From: Corallococcus sp.
GTDB taxonomy: Bacteria > Bacillota > Clostridia > Christensenellales > CAG-314
Assembly: GCA_023665205.1 (NCBI GenBank)
Contig: JAMPEJ010000001.1
Span: 353,540 to 417,539, forward strand
Direction: 5' to 3'
Length of the DNA: 64,000 nucleotides
Part shown: positions 1-9,600 of the stretch, one piece after another
Layout: the number at the start of each line of letters is the position of its first letter
How positions within the stretch are numbered: position 1 is the stretch's first letter
Notes under the pieces: generated by a model
What the model was told of the DNA's origin: nothing
The model's database searches: none
Seen by the model: the letters and a program-made list of their open reading frames with translations, nothing else
Program-made: the position numbers and the translations under genes

Positions 1-541
1 CAACTGTAGATTCGATCCCGACTTGACAAGGCCTGCCGCACAGTACTGCGGAAATTTTTTCGTCCATATCTTCCTTTACGGCTTGCCACGTCGTAGGACT
101 TGGACGCGTACTGGTGTTGGCGCTAGGCGCGGCGACCGGAACGTCGCAGAATTGCAAAAACCTCCTAGCCTCCTCAGACGCCGGCATACGCACCGCAACG
201 GTATCGAGCCCCGCGGTAACGCAATCCGGAATAACTCTTCTTTTGGGCAGAACGACCGTCAAACTGCCGGGCATAAAAACGTCGACGAGTTTTTGAGCGT
301 CCGGCGAAACTCCGAGCGCGATTCGGTCGATTTGCGATTTGTCCCAAATATGCACGATAAGCGGATTGTCCGACGGGCGGCCTTTGGCAAGATACGTGCT
401 TTTTACCGCCGTCTCGTCCAAAGCGTTAGCACCCAAGCCGTACACGGTTTCGGTAGGAAAGGCCACCAATTTACCTTGACGGATAAGTTCGCCCGCAAGA
501 GTCAAATCTTTGGCATTAAATTGTAAATACTCTGTTTTCAC
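1..541 (-). CDS. tsaC: L-threonylcarbamoyladenylate synthase (TsaC/Sua5/YrdC), 3' end beyond window
   Basis: This enzyme makes threonylcarbamoyl-AMP from threonine, bicarbonate and ATP, the first step in forming t6A at position 37 of ANN-reading tRNAs. Translating the minus strand gives a YrdC domain with the hallmark FPTETVYGLGANAL near residue 25, KGRPSDNPL with the substrate-binding Lys and Arg, the segment APSANTS, and GIESTV just before the left edge of the window. The YrdC domain is therefore almost complete; whether a C-terminal Sua5 domain follows cannot be seen. I chose the GTG at 541 because AAAAGG lies five bases before it; an in-frame ATG at 556 has no visible ribosome binding site. 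About 180 residues are present. Confidence 0.93.
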   Translation of the reverse strand, partial: MKTEYLQFNAKDLTLAGELIRQGKLVAFPTETVYGLGANALDETAVKSTYLAKGRPSDNPLIVHIWDKSQIDRIALGVSPDAQKLVDVFMPGSLTVVLPKRRVIPDCVTAGLDTVAVRMPASEEARRFLQFCDVPVAAPSANTSTRPSPTTWQAVKEDMDEKISAVLCGRPCQVGIESTV

Positions 542-705
542 CGTTGCCTTTTGCATAACGGAAACGCAACTGCCGCAGCGTTTCGATACTGTGCCGTTAT
601 ATTCTCGACGCATTATACCACTTTTGCAAAAAATTGTAAACTGCTGAAAAGTTTGAAAATTACAAATACTCAATAGATTTTGTTTATGACCGACAACGTA
701 AACAC

Positions 706-745
706 GTAAAAATTCCGCAAACAAGCGGATTGCGGAATTTACGTA
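706..745 (-). terminator. Intrinsic terminator after the TSCPD gene
   Basis: AATTCCGCAA (711-720) pairs with TTGCGGAATT (730-739) around a nine-base loop, and on the minus strand the stem runs into a short T tract. It sits about 65 bases past the TSCPD stop codon, so it probably ends the nadD-yqeK/rsfS/TSCPD transcript. Confidence 0.7.
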
Positions 746-808
746 AAGATAGTAATTAAGTTTAAGTTTTGCCGCAAACGAATGGGCAGAAATAAGTGCC
801 GTCCCCGC

Positions 809-1057
809 TTAAGCGTTTTCGCGTTTGTACTGTTCTAAAGCCAAAGCCAATTGGTCGGGACATGAAGTGGGCTTGGGTCCGCATTTGATACCTTTAAGAC
901 GGCTTATCGCTTCGTCAACCGACATACCTTCCACCAATGCCGCGACGCCCTTCGTATTACCGTTGCAGCCGCCCAAATATTGCACGCCGTGCACTTTGCC
1001 GTCCACCACGTCGAATGTGATTTCTCTCGAGCAAGTTCCTTTAGTTACGTATTTCAT
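809..1057 (-). CDS. TSCPD domain-containing small protein
   Basis: An 82-residue protein matching the stand-alone TSCPD family (TIGR03905-like), named after the Thr-Ser-Cys-Pro-Asp motif, which is visible as KPTSCPDQLALAL near residues 62-74. Other typical features are the N-terminal cysteine in GTCSREITFD and the glycine- and cysteine-containing YLGGCNGNTKG. The same domain forms the C-terminus of some adenosylcobalamin-dependent ribonucleotide reductases, but this copy is free-standing and its role is not established. It follows rsfS by 34 bases in the same direction. The start has AAGGAG ten bases upstream. The family call is firm; the function is unknown. Confidence 0.85.
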   Translation of the reverse strand: MKYVTKGTCSREITFDVVDGKVHGVQYLGGCNGNTKGVAALVEGMSVDEAISRLKGIKCGPKPTSCPDQLALALEQYKRENA

Positions 1058-1091
1058 ACCGGCGATACTCCTTTTAATTACGTAAAAAATA

Positions 1092-1436
1092 TCAATCCTC
1101 TTTGTAGTCGGAGACGTTTGCGCCGTTATTCCACAACGTGTCCAACGCGTAAATTTCCCTTGTGTCCTTGTGGAATATATGCACGATAACGTCGCCGTAA
1201 TCTACGGCGATCCATCTGCCTTCGGTTACGCCCTCCTTGCGCAAAGCAAAAATATTCAGTTTTTCCAACGTTTCTTCCAAATTGTCGTAAATGGCCTTTA
1301 CCTGCGGAGCGCTGCGGCCGGAACACAACACAAAGTAGTCGGCAATATCGCTGACTCCTTTGATTTCTACAATTTTGATATCGGTTGCCAATTTAGCGGA
1401 AAGCGCTTTGCAAATTTCCAATACTTTTTCGTTCAT
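1092..1436 (-). CDS. rsfS: Ribosomal silencing factor RsfS
   Basis: RsfS (Iojap/YbeB family) binds ribosomal protein uL14 on the 50S subunit and blocks subunit joining when nutrients are scarce. The protein shows the conserved core DIADYFVLCSGRSAPQVKAI, followed by EGRWIAVDYGDVIVHIF near the C-terminus, and has the usual length of about 114 residues. The reading frame stays open upstream to 1514, but the ATG at 1436 has GGAG eight bases before it and begins the conserved domain, so I chose it. The gene lies directly downstream of nadD-yqeK, the standard neighbourhood for rsfS in Firmicutes, and is probably co-transcribed with it. Confidence 0.95.
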   Translation of the reverse strand: MNEKVLEICKALSAKLATDIKIVEIKGVSDIADYFVLCSGRSAPQVKAIYDNLEETLEKLNIFALRKEGVTEGRWIAVDYGDVIVHIFHKDTREIYALDTLWNNGANVSDYKED

Positions 1437-1524
1437 AAATTTCTCCGTAACGTTTTTAACAGTTTTGTTTATCCTAGCACATCGCACGCAAATTTTGCAA
1501 GCATTGCATTGCAATTTACAAAAA

Positions 1525-2643
1525 TCAGTCGAGATTTCTACAATAAAAGTCCAAAGTCTTGCGGGATAACGAATACTCCTTGCCGGTGTGACAAACCGCC
1601 GTATATGAATTGGCTTCCATCAGACACCTGACAAACTGTTCGTCCAAAGTACCTTGCAGCAGATGTTTGATAGGGTACGGTCTGGTTTGTTCGGTTTTGT
1701 CGGCTACGTACACTATCTTTTGCAAACGCGTCATACCGGGGCAACCGGTAGTATGATAGGCGATCGCGTCCAAAACGTCACCGTCCGTTACTCCGAAATC
1801 CTGCCGCGCCACCAACGCTCCCAAAAAGGAGTGAACGACAGGTTCGGGCATATCTTCCGGCACAGCGAAACCGTAACGTAAACAGTCGCTTTCCTTCATA
1901 TTTTTAGCGCAATCGTGCAGCAAGCACGCTAAAAACACTTTGTTACGGTCGTCTTCGGCTCCCGCCAACTCCAGCCCGCGCTTTACTACGTAAAAAGTAT
2001 GCATAAAGCGCTTTTCGTCCAGATAAGTTTTAAGTTTTTGCACCGTATGTCCATATCCGGCATACAGTCCGTTATTCAAGACATATTCGTCAACCGCATC
2101 CGGAACGAAATTGCCGTTTGCCAATCCGAACTGATAGCGCAAACGTATTTCCGTGGAACTGACGTCACTGACCGGCGCGTCCAAAAACACGGTTTGCGCA
2201 TCGATGCCGAAAGTCTGCCGTTGTTTATCACAGATTTCGCATGGACGCTCTGCTACCGCAAGCGTAGCCAACGCGGCAATTTCTTCGGGACGGTACCAAC
2301 CGCCGAAATTGCGGTAACTGTCGCCGCCCATTACAAGAAACAATTGCGCTTTGGGGAACAAAGTCTTGAAATGTCGCAAAGTTTCCACAGTGTAACTTTT
2401 GCCATGTTTTACGATCTCAAAATCCGAAACTTCGGCTATGCCCGCAAAAGCTTTCCGAGTCATGTCCAGACGAGCTTCGGGAGAAACTTCGCACGGCTTG
2501 TGCGGAGGCGTACCGCAAGGCACTACGATCAGTTTGTCCAAAGACAACCGATTTTTTGCAAATTGCGCCAATTGTATATGGGTGTTGTGCGGAGGATTGA
2601 AAGTTCCGCCGAAAATTCCCACTTTCATATTGTTATTGTACAT
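1525..2643 (-). CDS. nadD: Nicotinate-nucleotide adenylyltransferase fused to a YqeK-type HD hydrolase
   Basis: A 372-residue fusion. Residues 6-190 are NadD, which converts nicotinate mononucleotide and ATP to deamido-NAD: the nucleotidyltransferase motif GGTFNPPH is at 12-19 and SSTEIR at 162-167. Residues 197-372 are a YqeK-type HD domain with LLHDCAKNM at 241-249 and a conserved YHTTG near 297; YqeK proteins hydrolyse diadenosine tetraphosphate symmetrically. In many Firmicutes these are adjacent separate genes, nadD then yqeK; here they are one frame. Neither ATG (2643 or 2628) has a clear ribosome binding site; 2628 begins exactly at the domain. It heads the operon with rsfS. Confidence 0.93.
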   Translation of the reverse strand: MYNNNMKVGIFGGTFNPPHNTHIQLAQFAKNRLSLDKLIVVPCGTPPHKPCEVSPEARLDMTRKAFAGIAEVSDFEIVKHGKSYTVETLRHFKTLFPKAQLFLVMGGDSYRNFGGWYRPEEIAALATLAVAERPCEICDKQRQTFGIDAQTVFLDAPVSDVSSTEIRLRYQFGLANGNFVPDAVDEYVLNNGLYAGYGHTVQKLKTYLDEKRFMHTFYVVKRGLELAGAEDDRNKVFLACLLHDCAKNMKESDCLRYGFAVPEDMPEPVVHSFLGALVARQDFGVTDGDVLDAIAYHTTGCPGMTRLQKIVYVADKTEQTRPYPIKHLLQGTLDEQFVRCLMEANSYTAVCHTGKEYSLSRKTLDFYCRNLD

Positions 2644-2696
2644 TAATTGTCAAAAATTTACAATTAAAAAACGCAAAAATAGTCGACAATTAAACC

Positions 2697-3476
2697 ATGG
2701 CGAGAATTCTAGATAATATACTGTGCACTATACTTATATTTTTGCTGACCTTTGCTTGGGCTACGTTTTGCCTTAAAAACGCTGCGTTGGCTTTGGCTCT
2801 TGCGGCAATCGTCTCTCTTTGCGGAAGTTACGTTACTTACGTACTGTTAAAAAAACTGGAAAACAGAAAATCCGTCAAAAAACAAAAGAAAAAACAATTA
2901 AACGATTTTGCTATATATTTGCAATTTAATTGCGATAATTCTGAATTGTTTATGAAAATGTTTAATTATTACAATTTTATAACGGAAAAAGTAAATTTTG
3001 ATAACATAATTGCAACAAAATCCGAACGGTGCTACGTTGCGATATGCTTTGAAAACGATGCGGTAAAACTACCGCAACTACGCAACGCCATAATTTGCGC
3101 AAAACGCAACGGCTGCGTAAAACTGTTGGTATTCGGAGTGAAAGCGGACACCGGAGCGCTGACAATTGCTAACGGACAGTTTCCCACAAAGTTTGTAGAT
3201 TTGGAAAACGCCTTCGCTCTCTTTGAACACAGCGAAACGCTGCCGACAGTTCCGCAAGCAAAAGCTACGAAGCAACACATTCTTCCGCAATACGCATTCA
3301 ACAAAAAGCGTTTCGGGTGGTATTTTTCCGGAGCGGTATTTTTGTTTTTGACGTCGTTTATATCCTATTTCAAACTGTATTCGCTGCTGTGGGCTACGGC
3401 TTTGGCTGGGGTAGCTTTGTACTGCCTGTTTAACAAACGCTACAACAAAATTCCCACCGACGTCAAGTTGGAGTAG
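2697..3476 (+). CDS. Conserved-looking membrane protein of unknown function
   Basis: I do not recognise this 259-residue protein. It has two hydrophobic segments at the N-terminus (about 8-24 and 28-50), a basic stretch KKQKKKQ, a soluble middle of about 140 residues, and two more hydrophobic segments near the C-terminus (about 207-223 and 226-245). The middle alternates beta-like and helical stretches (for example CYVAICFEND and VKLLVFGVKAD) and could be a small alpha/beta domain, but I see no catalytic motif. It is transcribed alone, diverging from nadD and converging with spoIVFB six bases downstream. No strong ribosome binding site is visible. Confidence 0.6.
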   Translation: MARILDNILCTILIFLLTFAWATFCLKNAALALALAAIVSLCGSYVTYVLLKKLENRKSVKKQKKKQLNDFAIYLQFNCDNSELFMKMFNYYNFITEKVNFDNIIATKSERCYVAICFENDAVKLPQLRNAIICAKRNGCVKLLVFGVKADTGALTIANGQFPTKFVDLENAFALFEHSETLPTVPQAKATKQHILPQYAFNKKRFGWYFSGAVFLFLTSFISYFKLYSLLWATALAGVALYCLFNKRYNKIPTDVKLE

Positions 3477-3482
3477 GCATTT

Positions 3483-4322
3483 TTAGTCTATTTCGTCAAG
3501 GCGAGTGTCCAAAGGTTTGCATAACACCAATTCTTCCAGCTGCGCGACGGAAAAAGTCTTGCAGACGTTCATGTCCGCGTCCACCACTTCCAAACAATAC
3601 ACGTAATTGCCCTGCATACGTTTTGCAACGTCTCGCAGCATACTGTTTTTATCAAAAACCAAAGTCTTTTTTTCCATACCTTTTTTAATAAACCTGCGAC
3701 GCGACGACAGCGTCGTTTTTGTATAACACGTATTGCTGCCTCCTGCAAAAACTCCGGAAAACAGCATGATCCCGAACAAACCTACGCTAAACAAATTGTG
3801 TCCGGTGATCAGAGATAAAAGAAAAATTGCAAAAGCGAGCAAAGAAAAAACAAGAGTGAAAATTTTTGTTAATCTAAGCGCTTTAGTTCCGAATTTGCGT
3901 TCCAACGCTCCGGTTACTATACGACCGCCGTCCAAAGGGTAACACGGAAGAAGATTGATACACGCCATGCCGATATTAGACGTAAAAAAGGGCTCGGTAA
4001 AATAGTAACCTTCCGGCCACACCCACCAAGACGCCAAACACACCAAGCACAAAGCTAGATTGCACAAAGGACCGGCCAAGGCAATTTTTATACGATCGGT
4101 GCCGCAAATATCCTGAAATTCGCCGTACAACACCGCACCGAAAATGCTGACCTGAATTTCGTTGCATCGGTAAAAAAGTTTTTTGGCTACGAAGTAATGG
4201 GCGAACTCGTGCAGCACAACCGCTATAGAATACATAATGGCGAGGTATCCTTGCCGGAATACCGCCGCCATTACGACAAACACCCAAAAACTTGCGTTAA
4301 TTTTGAATTTTAGACGCTCCAT
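3483..4322 (-). CDS. spoIVFB: SpoIVFB-like site-2 membrane metalloprotease
   Basis: A 279-residue intramembrane zinc protease of the M50 family. HEFAH at residues 38-42 is the HExxH zinc site within a hydrophobic helix, and NLLPCYPLDGGR at 123-134 supplies the third zinc ligand, Asp. In sporulating bacteria SpoIVFB cleaves pro-sigma-K in the mother cell. Residues after about 215 form a weak CBS-like regulatory tail, as in this family. Its start overlaps the end of the SpoIVFA-like gene by 13 bases, the expected partner order. The substrate is inferred, since no sigma-K gene is in the window. Confidence 0.88.
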   Translation of the reverse strand: MERLKFKINASFWVFVVMAAVFRQGYLAIMYSIAVVLHEFAHYFVAKKLFYRCNEIQVSIFGAVLYGEFQDICGTDRIKIALAGPLCNLALCLVCLASWWVWPEGYYFTEPFFTSNIGMACINLLPCYPLDGGRIVTGALERKFGTKALRLTKIFTLVFSLLAFAIFLLSLITGHNLFSVGLFGIMLFSGVFAGGSNTCYTKTTLSSRRRFIKKGMEKKTLVFDKNSMLRDVAKRMQGNYVYCLEVVDADMNVCKTFSVAQLEELVLCKPLDTRLDEID

Positions 4323-4918
4323 TTGAGTTGACTTTCGCTACCAACCACCTGTTTAACTATTTCGCCTTTTTCGTAAATAGAAGCGGAATAGTTATCGCTG
4401 TATTTACCGAGCAACGTAGTTTCTGCAATTTCGTCGCCTACTGCAACGTACACGCTATCTAACTGCGAATACGTTATCTGAGTATCTTCGTCCACTGCGA
4501 CGGTAACGCTGTTTTCGCTTATTTCCGTAACTTTACCTGCGGTAAGAGACAAAGCCGCACGTCCGCCGCTAAACGTCATAACGCCGTCTTTTACCTCTAC
4601 CAAGGTCACGTTACAAGGTATATTGATTTTGTTTTCGGTTACGTCTTGCGGACGGTTAAACACCGACGTCGACGCGGTTTTGACGGCATTGAATACGTCG
4701 TTTGTAAAGTTGCCGTCCACAAATAACATAGTGGCTAAAACGGCAACGCACACAAGCGCTATCGCCGCATACGTCCAAACTTTTTTTATCTTGATTTTGG
4801 GCAAACGGAAACGCGCGGTTTTGGGTTTGTCGATATATTTCCGTTCCGTATAAGAAATATCCAGCCAATCGCTTTCTTCTGCGTCGCATACGACGCTGTT
4901 GACGCCTTCGTAATCCAT
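4310..4918 (-). CDS. spoIVFA: SpoIVFA-like membrane protein with a LytM-type tail
   Basis: About 202 residues: a charged cytoplasmic N-terminus, one membrane helix near 47-67, and an extracytoplasmic C-terminal part resembling a degenerate M23/LytM fold (GKVTEISENSVTVAVDEDT, then YSQLDSVYVAVGDEIAETT). No complete zinc-binding HxxxD/HxH set is visible, as expected for SpoIVFA, which regulates SpoIVFB rather than cutting peptidoglycan. The identification rests on this architecture plus overlap with spoIVFB. I chose the ATG at 4918 because a full AGGAGGT lies seven bases upstream; the frame continues to 4942 without support. Confidence 0.7.
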   Translation of the reverse strand: MDYEGVNSVVCDAEESDWLDISYTERKYIDKPKTARFRLPKIKIKKVWTYAAIALVCVAVLATMLFVDGNFTNDVFNAVKTASTSVFNRPQDVTENKINIPCNVTLVEVKDGVMTFSGGRAALSLTAGKVTEISENSVTVAVDEDTQITYSQLDSVYVAVGDEIAETTLLGKYSDNYSASIYEKGEIVKQVVGSESQLKWSV

Positions 4919-4968
4919 TTTGGAAACCTCCTGTCTGTTCAAAATAGATTATGCTTCGCCGCGAAGCG

Positions 4969-5193
4969 TTATGACAGCAGTTGAAAATTCTTTTTTACTC
5001 CGTCGACGGTGACGCAAAGCACCAATTTTCTTGACTTGTTTTCCACTATATCCACAGTCAAAGCGGAAAAAGACATATAATCTGTTAAAAAATTTTTCAG
5101 ATTTTTGGCGAAATCTTCGCGATTGATATCCAATTTGTCTTGATCCACCATATTTTTTGCGCGCAAATACACTTGACTTTGTTGATTTTTCAT
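4969..5193 (-). CDS. minE: MinE-like cell division topological factor (divergent)
   Basis: A 74-residue protein that starts just after minD, with AAGGA about nine bases before its ATG. MinE stimulates the MinD ATPase and drives Min oscillation. The length, the position directly after minD, and an alternating helix-strand plan (AKNLKNFLTDYMSF, then LTVDIVENK, then KLVLCVTVDG) fit the MinE topological-specificity domain. The usual N-terminal anti-MinCD helix sequence with its HDR motif is not recognisable, so this is a divergent copy, or possibly another small protein in the same place. No minC is in the window. Confidence 0.5.
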   Translation of the reverse strand: MKNQQSQVYLRAKNMVDQDKLDINREDFAKNLKNFLTDYMSFSALTVDIVENKSRKLVLCVTVDGVKKNFQLLS

Positions 5194-5195
5194 TT

Positions 5196-5954
5196 TTATA
5201 CGTTCCTTTTGAGTTTACGTTTGAATTTGCCGAACATCCCTTTGTAACGCGACACGCAATCGATAATTTCCGTACTGCCGGTAACCAAATTTTTTGCCAA
5301 AACGTCAAACGGACGGTTTCGATCCAAAGTTTTGTTGCAATTGATCGCGTCGTTTTCCGGAATGATACCTAAAGGCGTGCGGTTGAGTATGCTGAAAACC
5401 TCGAAAGTGCTGAGCATTTCGCCTGAAGCAACCAGATCTCCGCGCACGCGGTTGACTGCAACATACACCGCCATATCCGGTAGCTGTCTAATGGTTTTGT
5501 CTGCGTCCCGCACTCCGGACAAATGAGGAGTTACCACTACTATAGCCTCGTTGGCGCAGCTTACCGCGCGGCGAAAACCGGAGTCGATCCCTGCGGGACA
5601 ATCTATAAGTACGTAATCGAAATTATCCGCCAATTTGTTTACAACTTTGTTGGCTACGTCCACCGTGATTTGCCGCTTTGCAGAGTGACAGTTTGGCATT
5701 ACGTACAAAGTTGGCTCTTCGTCGTTTTGCACCAATGCCTGCGACGGGCGGCAACGCCCCTCGCACACGTCTACAAAATCGTAAACTACTTTGTTTTCGA
5801 TCTGCATAACCACGTCCAAATTGTTAAGCCCCAAGTCCAAGTCCACCAAAAGCACCCTTGCCGACCGTCTGGCCAAAGCAATGCCCAAATTTGCGCACAC
5901 GGTGGTTTTGCCCGCGCCGCCCTTACCGCTTGTTACAACTATCCGTCTTGCCAT
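5196..5954 (-). CDS. minD: Septum site-determining ATPase MinD
   Basis: A 252-residue deviant Walker ATPase. SGKGGAGKTT at residues 9-18 is the deviant Walker A with the signature lysine, LLVDLDLGLNNLDVVM holds the Walker A-prime aspartates, and YVLIDCPAGIDSG is Walker B. The last 15 residues, YKGMFGKFKRKLKRN, form a basic amphipathic helix of the type that anchors ATP-bound MinD to the membrane. MinD dimers recruit MinC and MinE to position the division septum. It heads a minus-strand unit, minD, minE-like, spoIVFA, spoIVFB, so division-site selection and sporulation genes are linked here as in other Clostridia. Confidence 0.95.
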   Translation of the reverse strand: MARRIVVTSGKGGAGKTTVCANLGIALARRSARVLLVDLDLGLNNLDVVMQIENKVVYDFVDVCEGRCRPSQALVQNDEEPTLYVMPNCHSAKRQITVDVANKVVNKLADNFDYVLIDCPAGIDSGFRRAVSCANEAIVVVTPHLSGVRDADKTIRQLPDMAVYVAVNRVRGDLVASGEMLSTFEVFSILNRTPLGIIPENDAINCNKTLDRNRPFDVLAKNLVTGSTEIIDCVSRYKGMFGKFKRKLKRNV

Positions 5955-6626
5955 TTCCTCCTCCGTCAGTCACGCGAAACTCGAAAACGCACGTTTTTTG
6001 CGGCGTTTCGCACAGATATTGCAAAATTCAAATCGAGCGCGTCAGATATTGTTTGAATATTGTACCACGCCAAGAGCGCCTTCGCGTAGGTCTTCGACAA
6101 AACTTTACAAACAAAATAGAGTAATAAAAAATCGCAAAATGACGCAAAAAAGCGAAGTTTCGTTTCTAGGGTTGCCTGTTACGCTTAAACGAAGAACAAC
6201 TGTCCTGCAAACATACTTGATTTATTACCGAAAACCAACCCTTTTGTCAACCGCTTGCAAACAACATCTACTGCAACAATTGCTGGCGCAAACTAAACCG
6301 AGCGCTTTACTTTCAGTTGATAAACGAAAAAATTTCTATATTACGGAATTTTGTAACATACACTTCATTGAGCAATAACACAAACCCGTTTTTAGTAAAA
6401 TATACCCTGAAATAAACGCTTTTTTTGTAAAAAAGAGAAAAAACTTGTCGAAAACCGCGTTTTTATATGAAAAAACGCAAAAAGTTTACTTTTAATTTAC
6501 ATTATTATCTATAATATATAATTGTAAATCTAAAAATATATGTATTTCTACAAAAAAACACTATAAGAAACGGATTTATAAATTTGCGAATTTTTTGGCG
6601 TGAACGCCATTAAAGGATATGAAACT
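5955..6626. other. AT-rich intergenic region between divergent minD and the giant gene
   Basis: About 670 bases without a convincing gene. It becomes very AT-rich near 6480-6545, where TATAAT at 6510-6515 may belong to the promoter of the giant secreted protein, although no well-spaced -35 box is clear. I see no terminator, RNA gene or riboswitch. The few short open frames on the plus strand lack ribosome binding sites and domain-like composition. Confidence 0.5.
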
Positions 6627-9600
6627 ATGAAACTCAAAATTATTTGCGGAATACTTGCTTTGGTAATGATTTCGTCCGGCGTTATTATTTTGACTCGACC
6701 TCCGGAAGAAGTCGTGATCACGCCTCCGGACAACGCGGTAAACACCGTTATGGACAAACCTGCCGACGGAGATCCCTCTACGATAGATCCCAAGCACAGT
6801 TTATACGTAGCCCAAGGCGAATTGCTGCGTGCAGGCGGATTTAAGGGAAGTTCCATAGGCTCAAGCACTTCTATGGGCGTAAAACAGGAAGTTGCCAGCG
6901 AACGCACGGTCGTAGGTAATAACGCATTTAAGCAATCGACAAGTTACAGTTCGTTGGTAAAATTCGGCGAACAACTTTACGTATGGGAAGAAAACTATCT
7001 TTCTCGCAGAGCCGACAAAGTTCAGTCGTTAAACTCCGCAACTTGGAAAAACACCGCAAAAAAATACACAAAAGACGGCTGGTTTGACAAAATAGGCTAC
7101 CGTTGCAACGAATTGACCGGATATATCCTAAACGACGGCACGATTCTCGACGCAACTTTGGAAAAAATCGAAAACGGACTGTACACGTTCCGTTACGTTT
7201 TGGATACCGAAACGGCTCCCTACTACGTTTTGCACGAAATGCGCAACAATGCCGGCACCGAAGGCTTTGCTAAATTTGAAAAATGCGAGATCGTCGTTAC
7301 GATGGATAAGAACTGGATCGTACAAACTCTTACCACCGACTGCCGATACAAAGTAACGCTTAACAGCGTTATGCAAAATTTGATTTGTACCGAAAGTTTG
7401 ACCGAGACTTTTTACGAAATCGGATACAAGGGAGATTTGCCCTACAAAGAATTTTTTGAAAACTTTTTTAACAGCGACGTTACCAACGACGACGAAAAAG
7501 AGTTGACGGCAGTAGACGCTTTGATGGGAATGTTTGAGCCGTACATGGGCGCAAACAAACTGTATGCCGACGTAAATATAACAAACGGCGCCAACGTATT
7601 GACAAAAGCGCTTATCTGCGCAAATATTGACGTTGCCAACACAGAAAATATCACGTTTGACGTAAAAATCGGCAACGATCTGTTTGTCGCTTACAATAAA
7701 AACGGTTTATACCTTACGTATCAAGATTTCAAAGCCTCCACTACCGTGGACGGAATTTTGGGATTTATACAAACGTTGACAAACATTACGTCTCCGGAAA
7801 AAGAGACGCCCGACGGCAAACCTCAAAGCGAATTGGACTTGGAGTCTCTTTTGGGCGGATTGGAACTAATCGTCGATAAAAACGACGACACCACTACCGT
7901 ACACCTACCTATGGAAGTCGGCGGAATTACGATAGACGTAAAACTTGTAGCCGCAGGCACCGAAAAAGGCAAACTGAGTTTTGCCAATGCACACGTTGAA
8001 ATCGGCGACGTATCGATAGACGTTACTCCGACGGAAAAATGGAACGTGCCGGCGATCGAGGGAGAATATCCCGAGTTGTTGGGCTTGACAAAATTGCTGA
8101 ACAACGGAGCAATAAGCCTAAACGCAAAAATCGAAAACTTTGCAGCGGATATGACCTTTGACATTGCAACCAAGTCTCTGTACGTCAAGTGCGACGGACT
8201 GGGATTAAACGCCGCGCTTATAAACGAAACGTTGTTTGCCTCCGTAGGAGAAGCGAAAATAAAGTTTGCTTTGAAAGACGTTGACGACTTGATGCAAATA
8301 TTGTCGCCGTTTGTAAAAGACGGGATCGAAATGCCGGAACTAGACCTCAATGCGATTTTGGCAGCATTATTGAACGTAACGGCAACAAAAACCGACGACG
8401 GCGTTAGGTTCTACGCGGAAGCGGCCGGTATAAGTTTGGAAATTTTGCTGACGTCCGACGCATACGGATGGAATTTGGACAGCATTGAGATCAAAGCGGA
8501 CGAAACGTGCGCAATAGTAGCGCCTACCGAGCGCTTTGAAACGCCGGAAATAAACGCAGACGAATACGTTGACGTAACGGAAGTTGCCGCAACGCTGGTT
8601 CCCTCCGTGGAAGCGTTGCTAAACGCCGACGGTTACCGCGCCGAGTTGAATTTGAGTTTTTACGCCAACGGCAAAACATACGACGCATTTACAGACTTGT
8701 TATACGATAAATACGGCAACGTACAGGCAGCAGCCACCGTTAGTTACAACGGTTTGAAGGTTTTAAGCGCGAACGTAGTTTACGCAAACGGCACTCTGTA
8801 CGTCGAAGCCGACGGCTTGAAAATCAAACTTGCGCTAAACAAGGGATCTTTCGGCAAAGCAAAATTTGCCGAAGGAAATACGCTTGAACAACTGTTTGCT
8901 CAGTTTAAGGGATACAACGACGGCATAGACGAAATACTTGACCTAGTATGCGGCATAGCGACCGACTTTGACTTGACGGATATCGGCGATATACTTGGAA
9001 AACTTGCATTTTCTAACGACGCGCTGACGTTGAATTTTAACGCAACGAAACTTGGACTTTCCGACTTTTATTTGACGCTTGGCAAGGCGGAAAACGGCTT
9101 GAACGCGGCAATAAAGAACCTCGCATACAAAAGTATGTCCTTGGATCTGACGGCAGAAGTTGCCGCATCCAACGAAACGGTTGCTGCTCCCGATGGAGAT
9201 TTCCGCACCGATATAGCCATCCAAATAGACAAAGAAAATACGCTGTATGCCAACCTGGACCTTGTTACTAACGTTTACAGATTTGCATTGGAGAATTCCA
9301 ATTCCGGCGGATGTCTGTACATAATATACTCAGATGGAAGTTTCAAGATCGTCAAACCTGAAACCGCACAGGGCGTAGGCGACGCTATAAGCGCAAGCGG
9401 AAACATCGCCGCAATAAAAGAAGTCGTGACAAAAATCGATTACATGGTCAAACAATTGAGCAACGGTTTGCCCATAGAATTTAATCCCGACGGATCCGCT
9501 CCCGATTACGCAGGCGGTATTTTGGGAGGAAATCTGTTTGACGGCGCGTTGGACGTAAAACAACTTATTAAATCAATTCAACTTTCCGCAAGCCAATCTC

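Noticed and set aside
809..1057. C-terminal fragment of a ribonucleotide reductase
   Set aside because: The TSCPD protein has its own ribosome binding site and start, and no reductase catalytic gene is upstream; it fits the free-standing TSCPD family.
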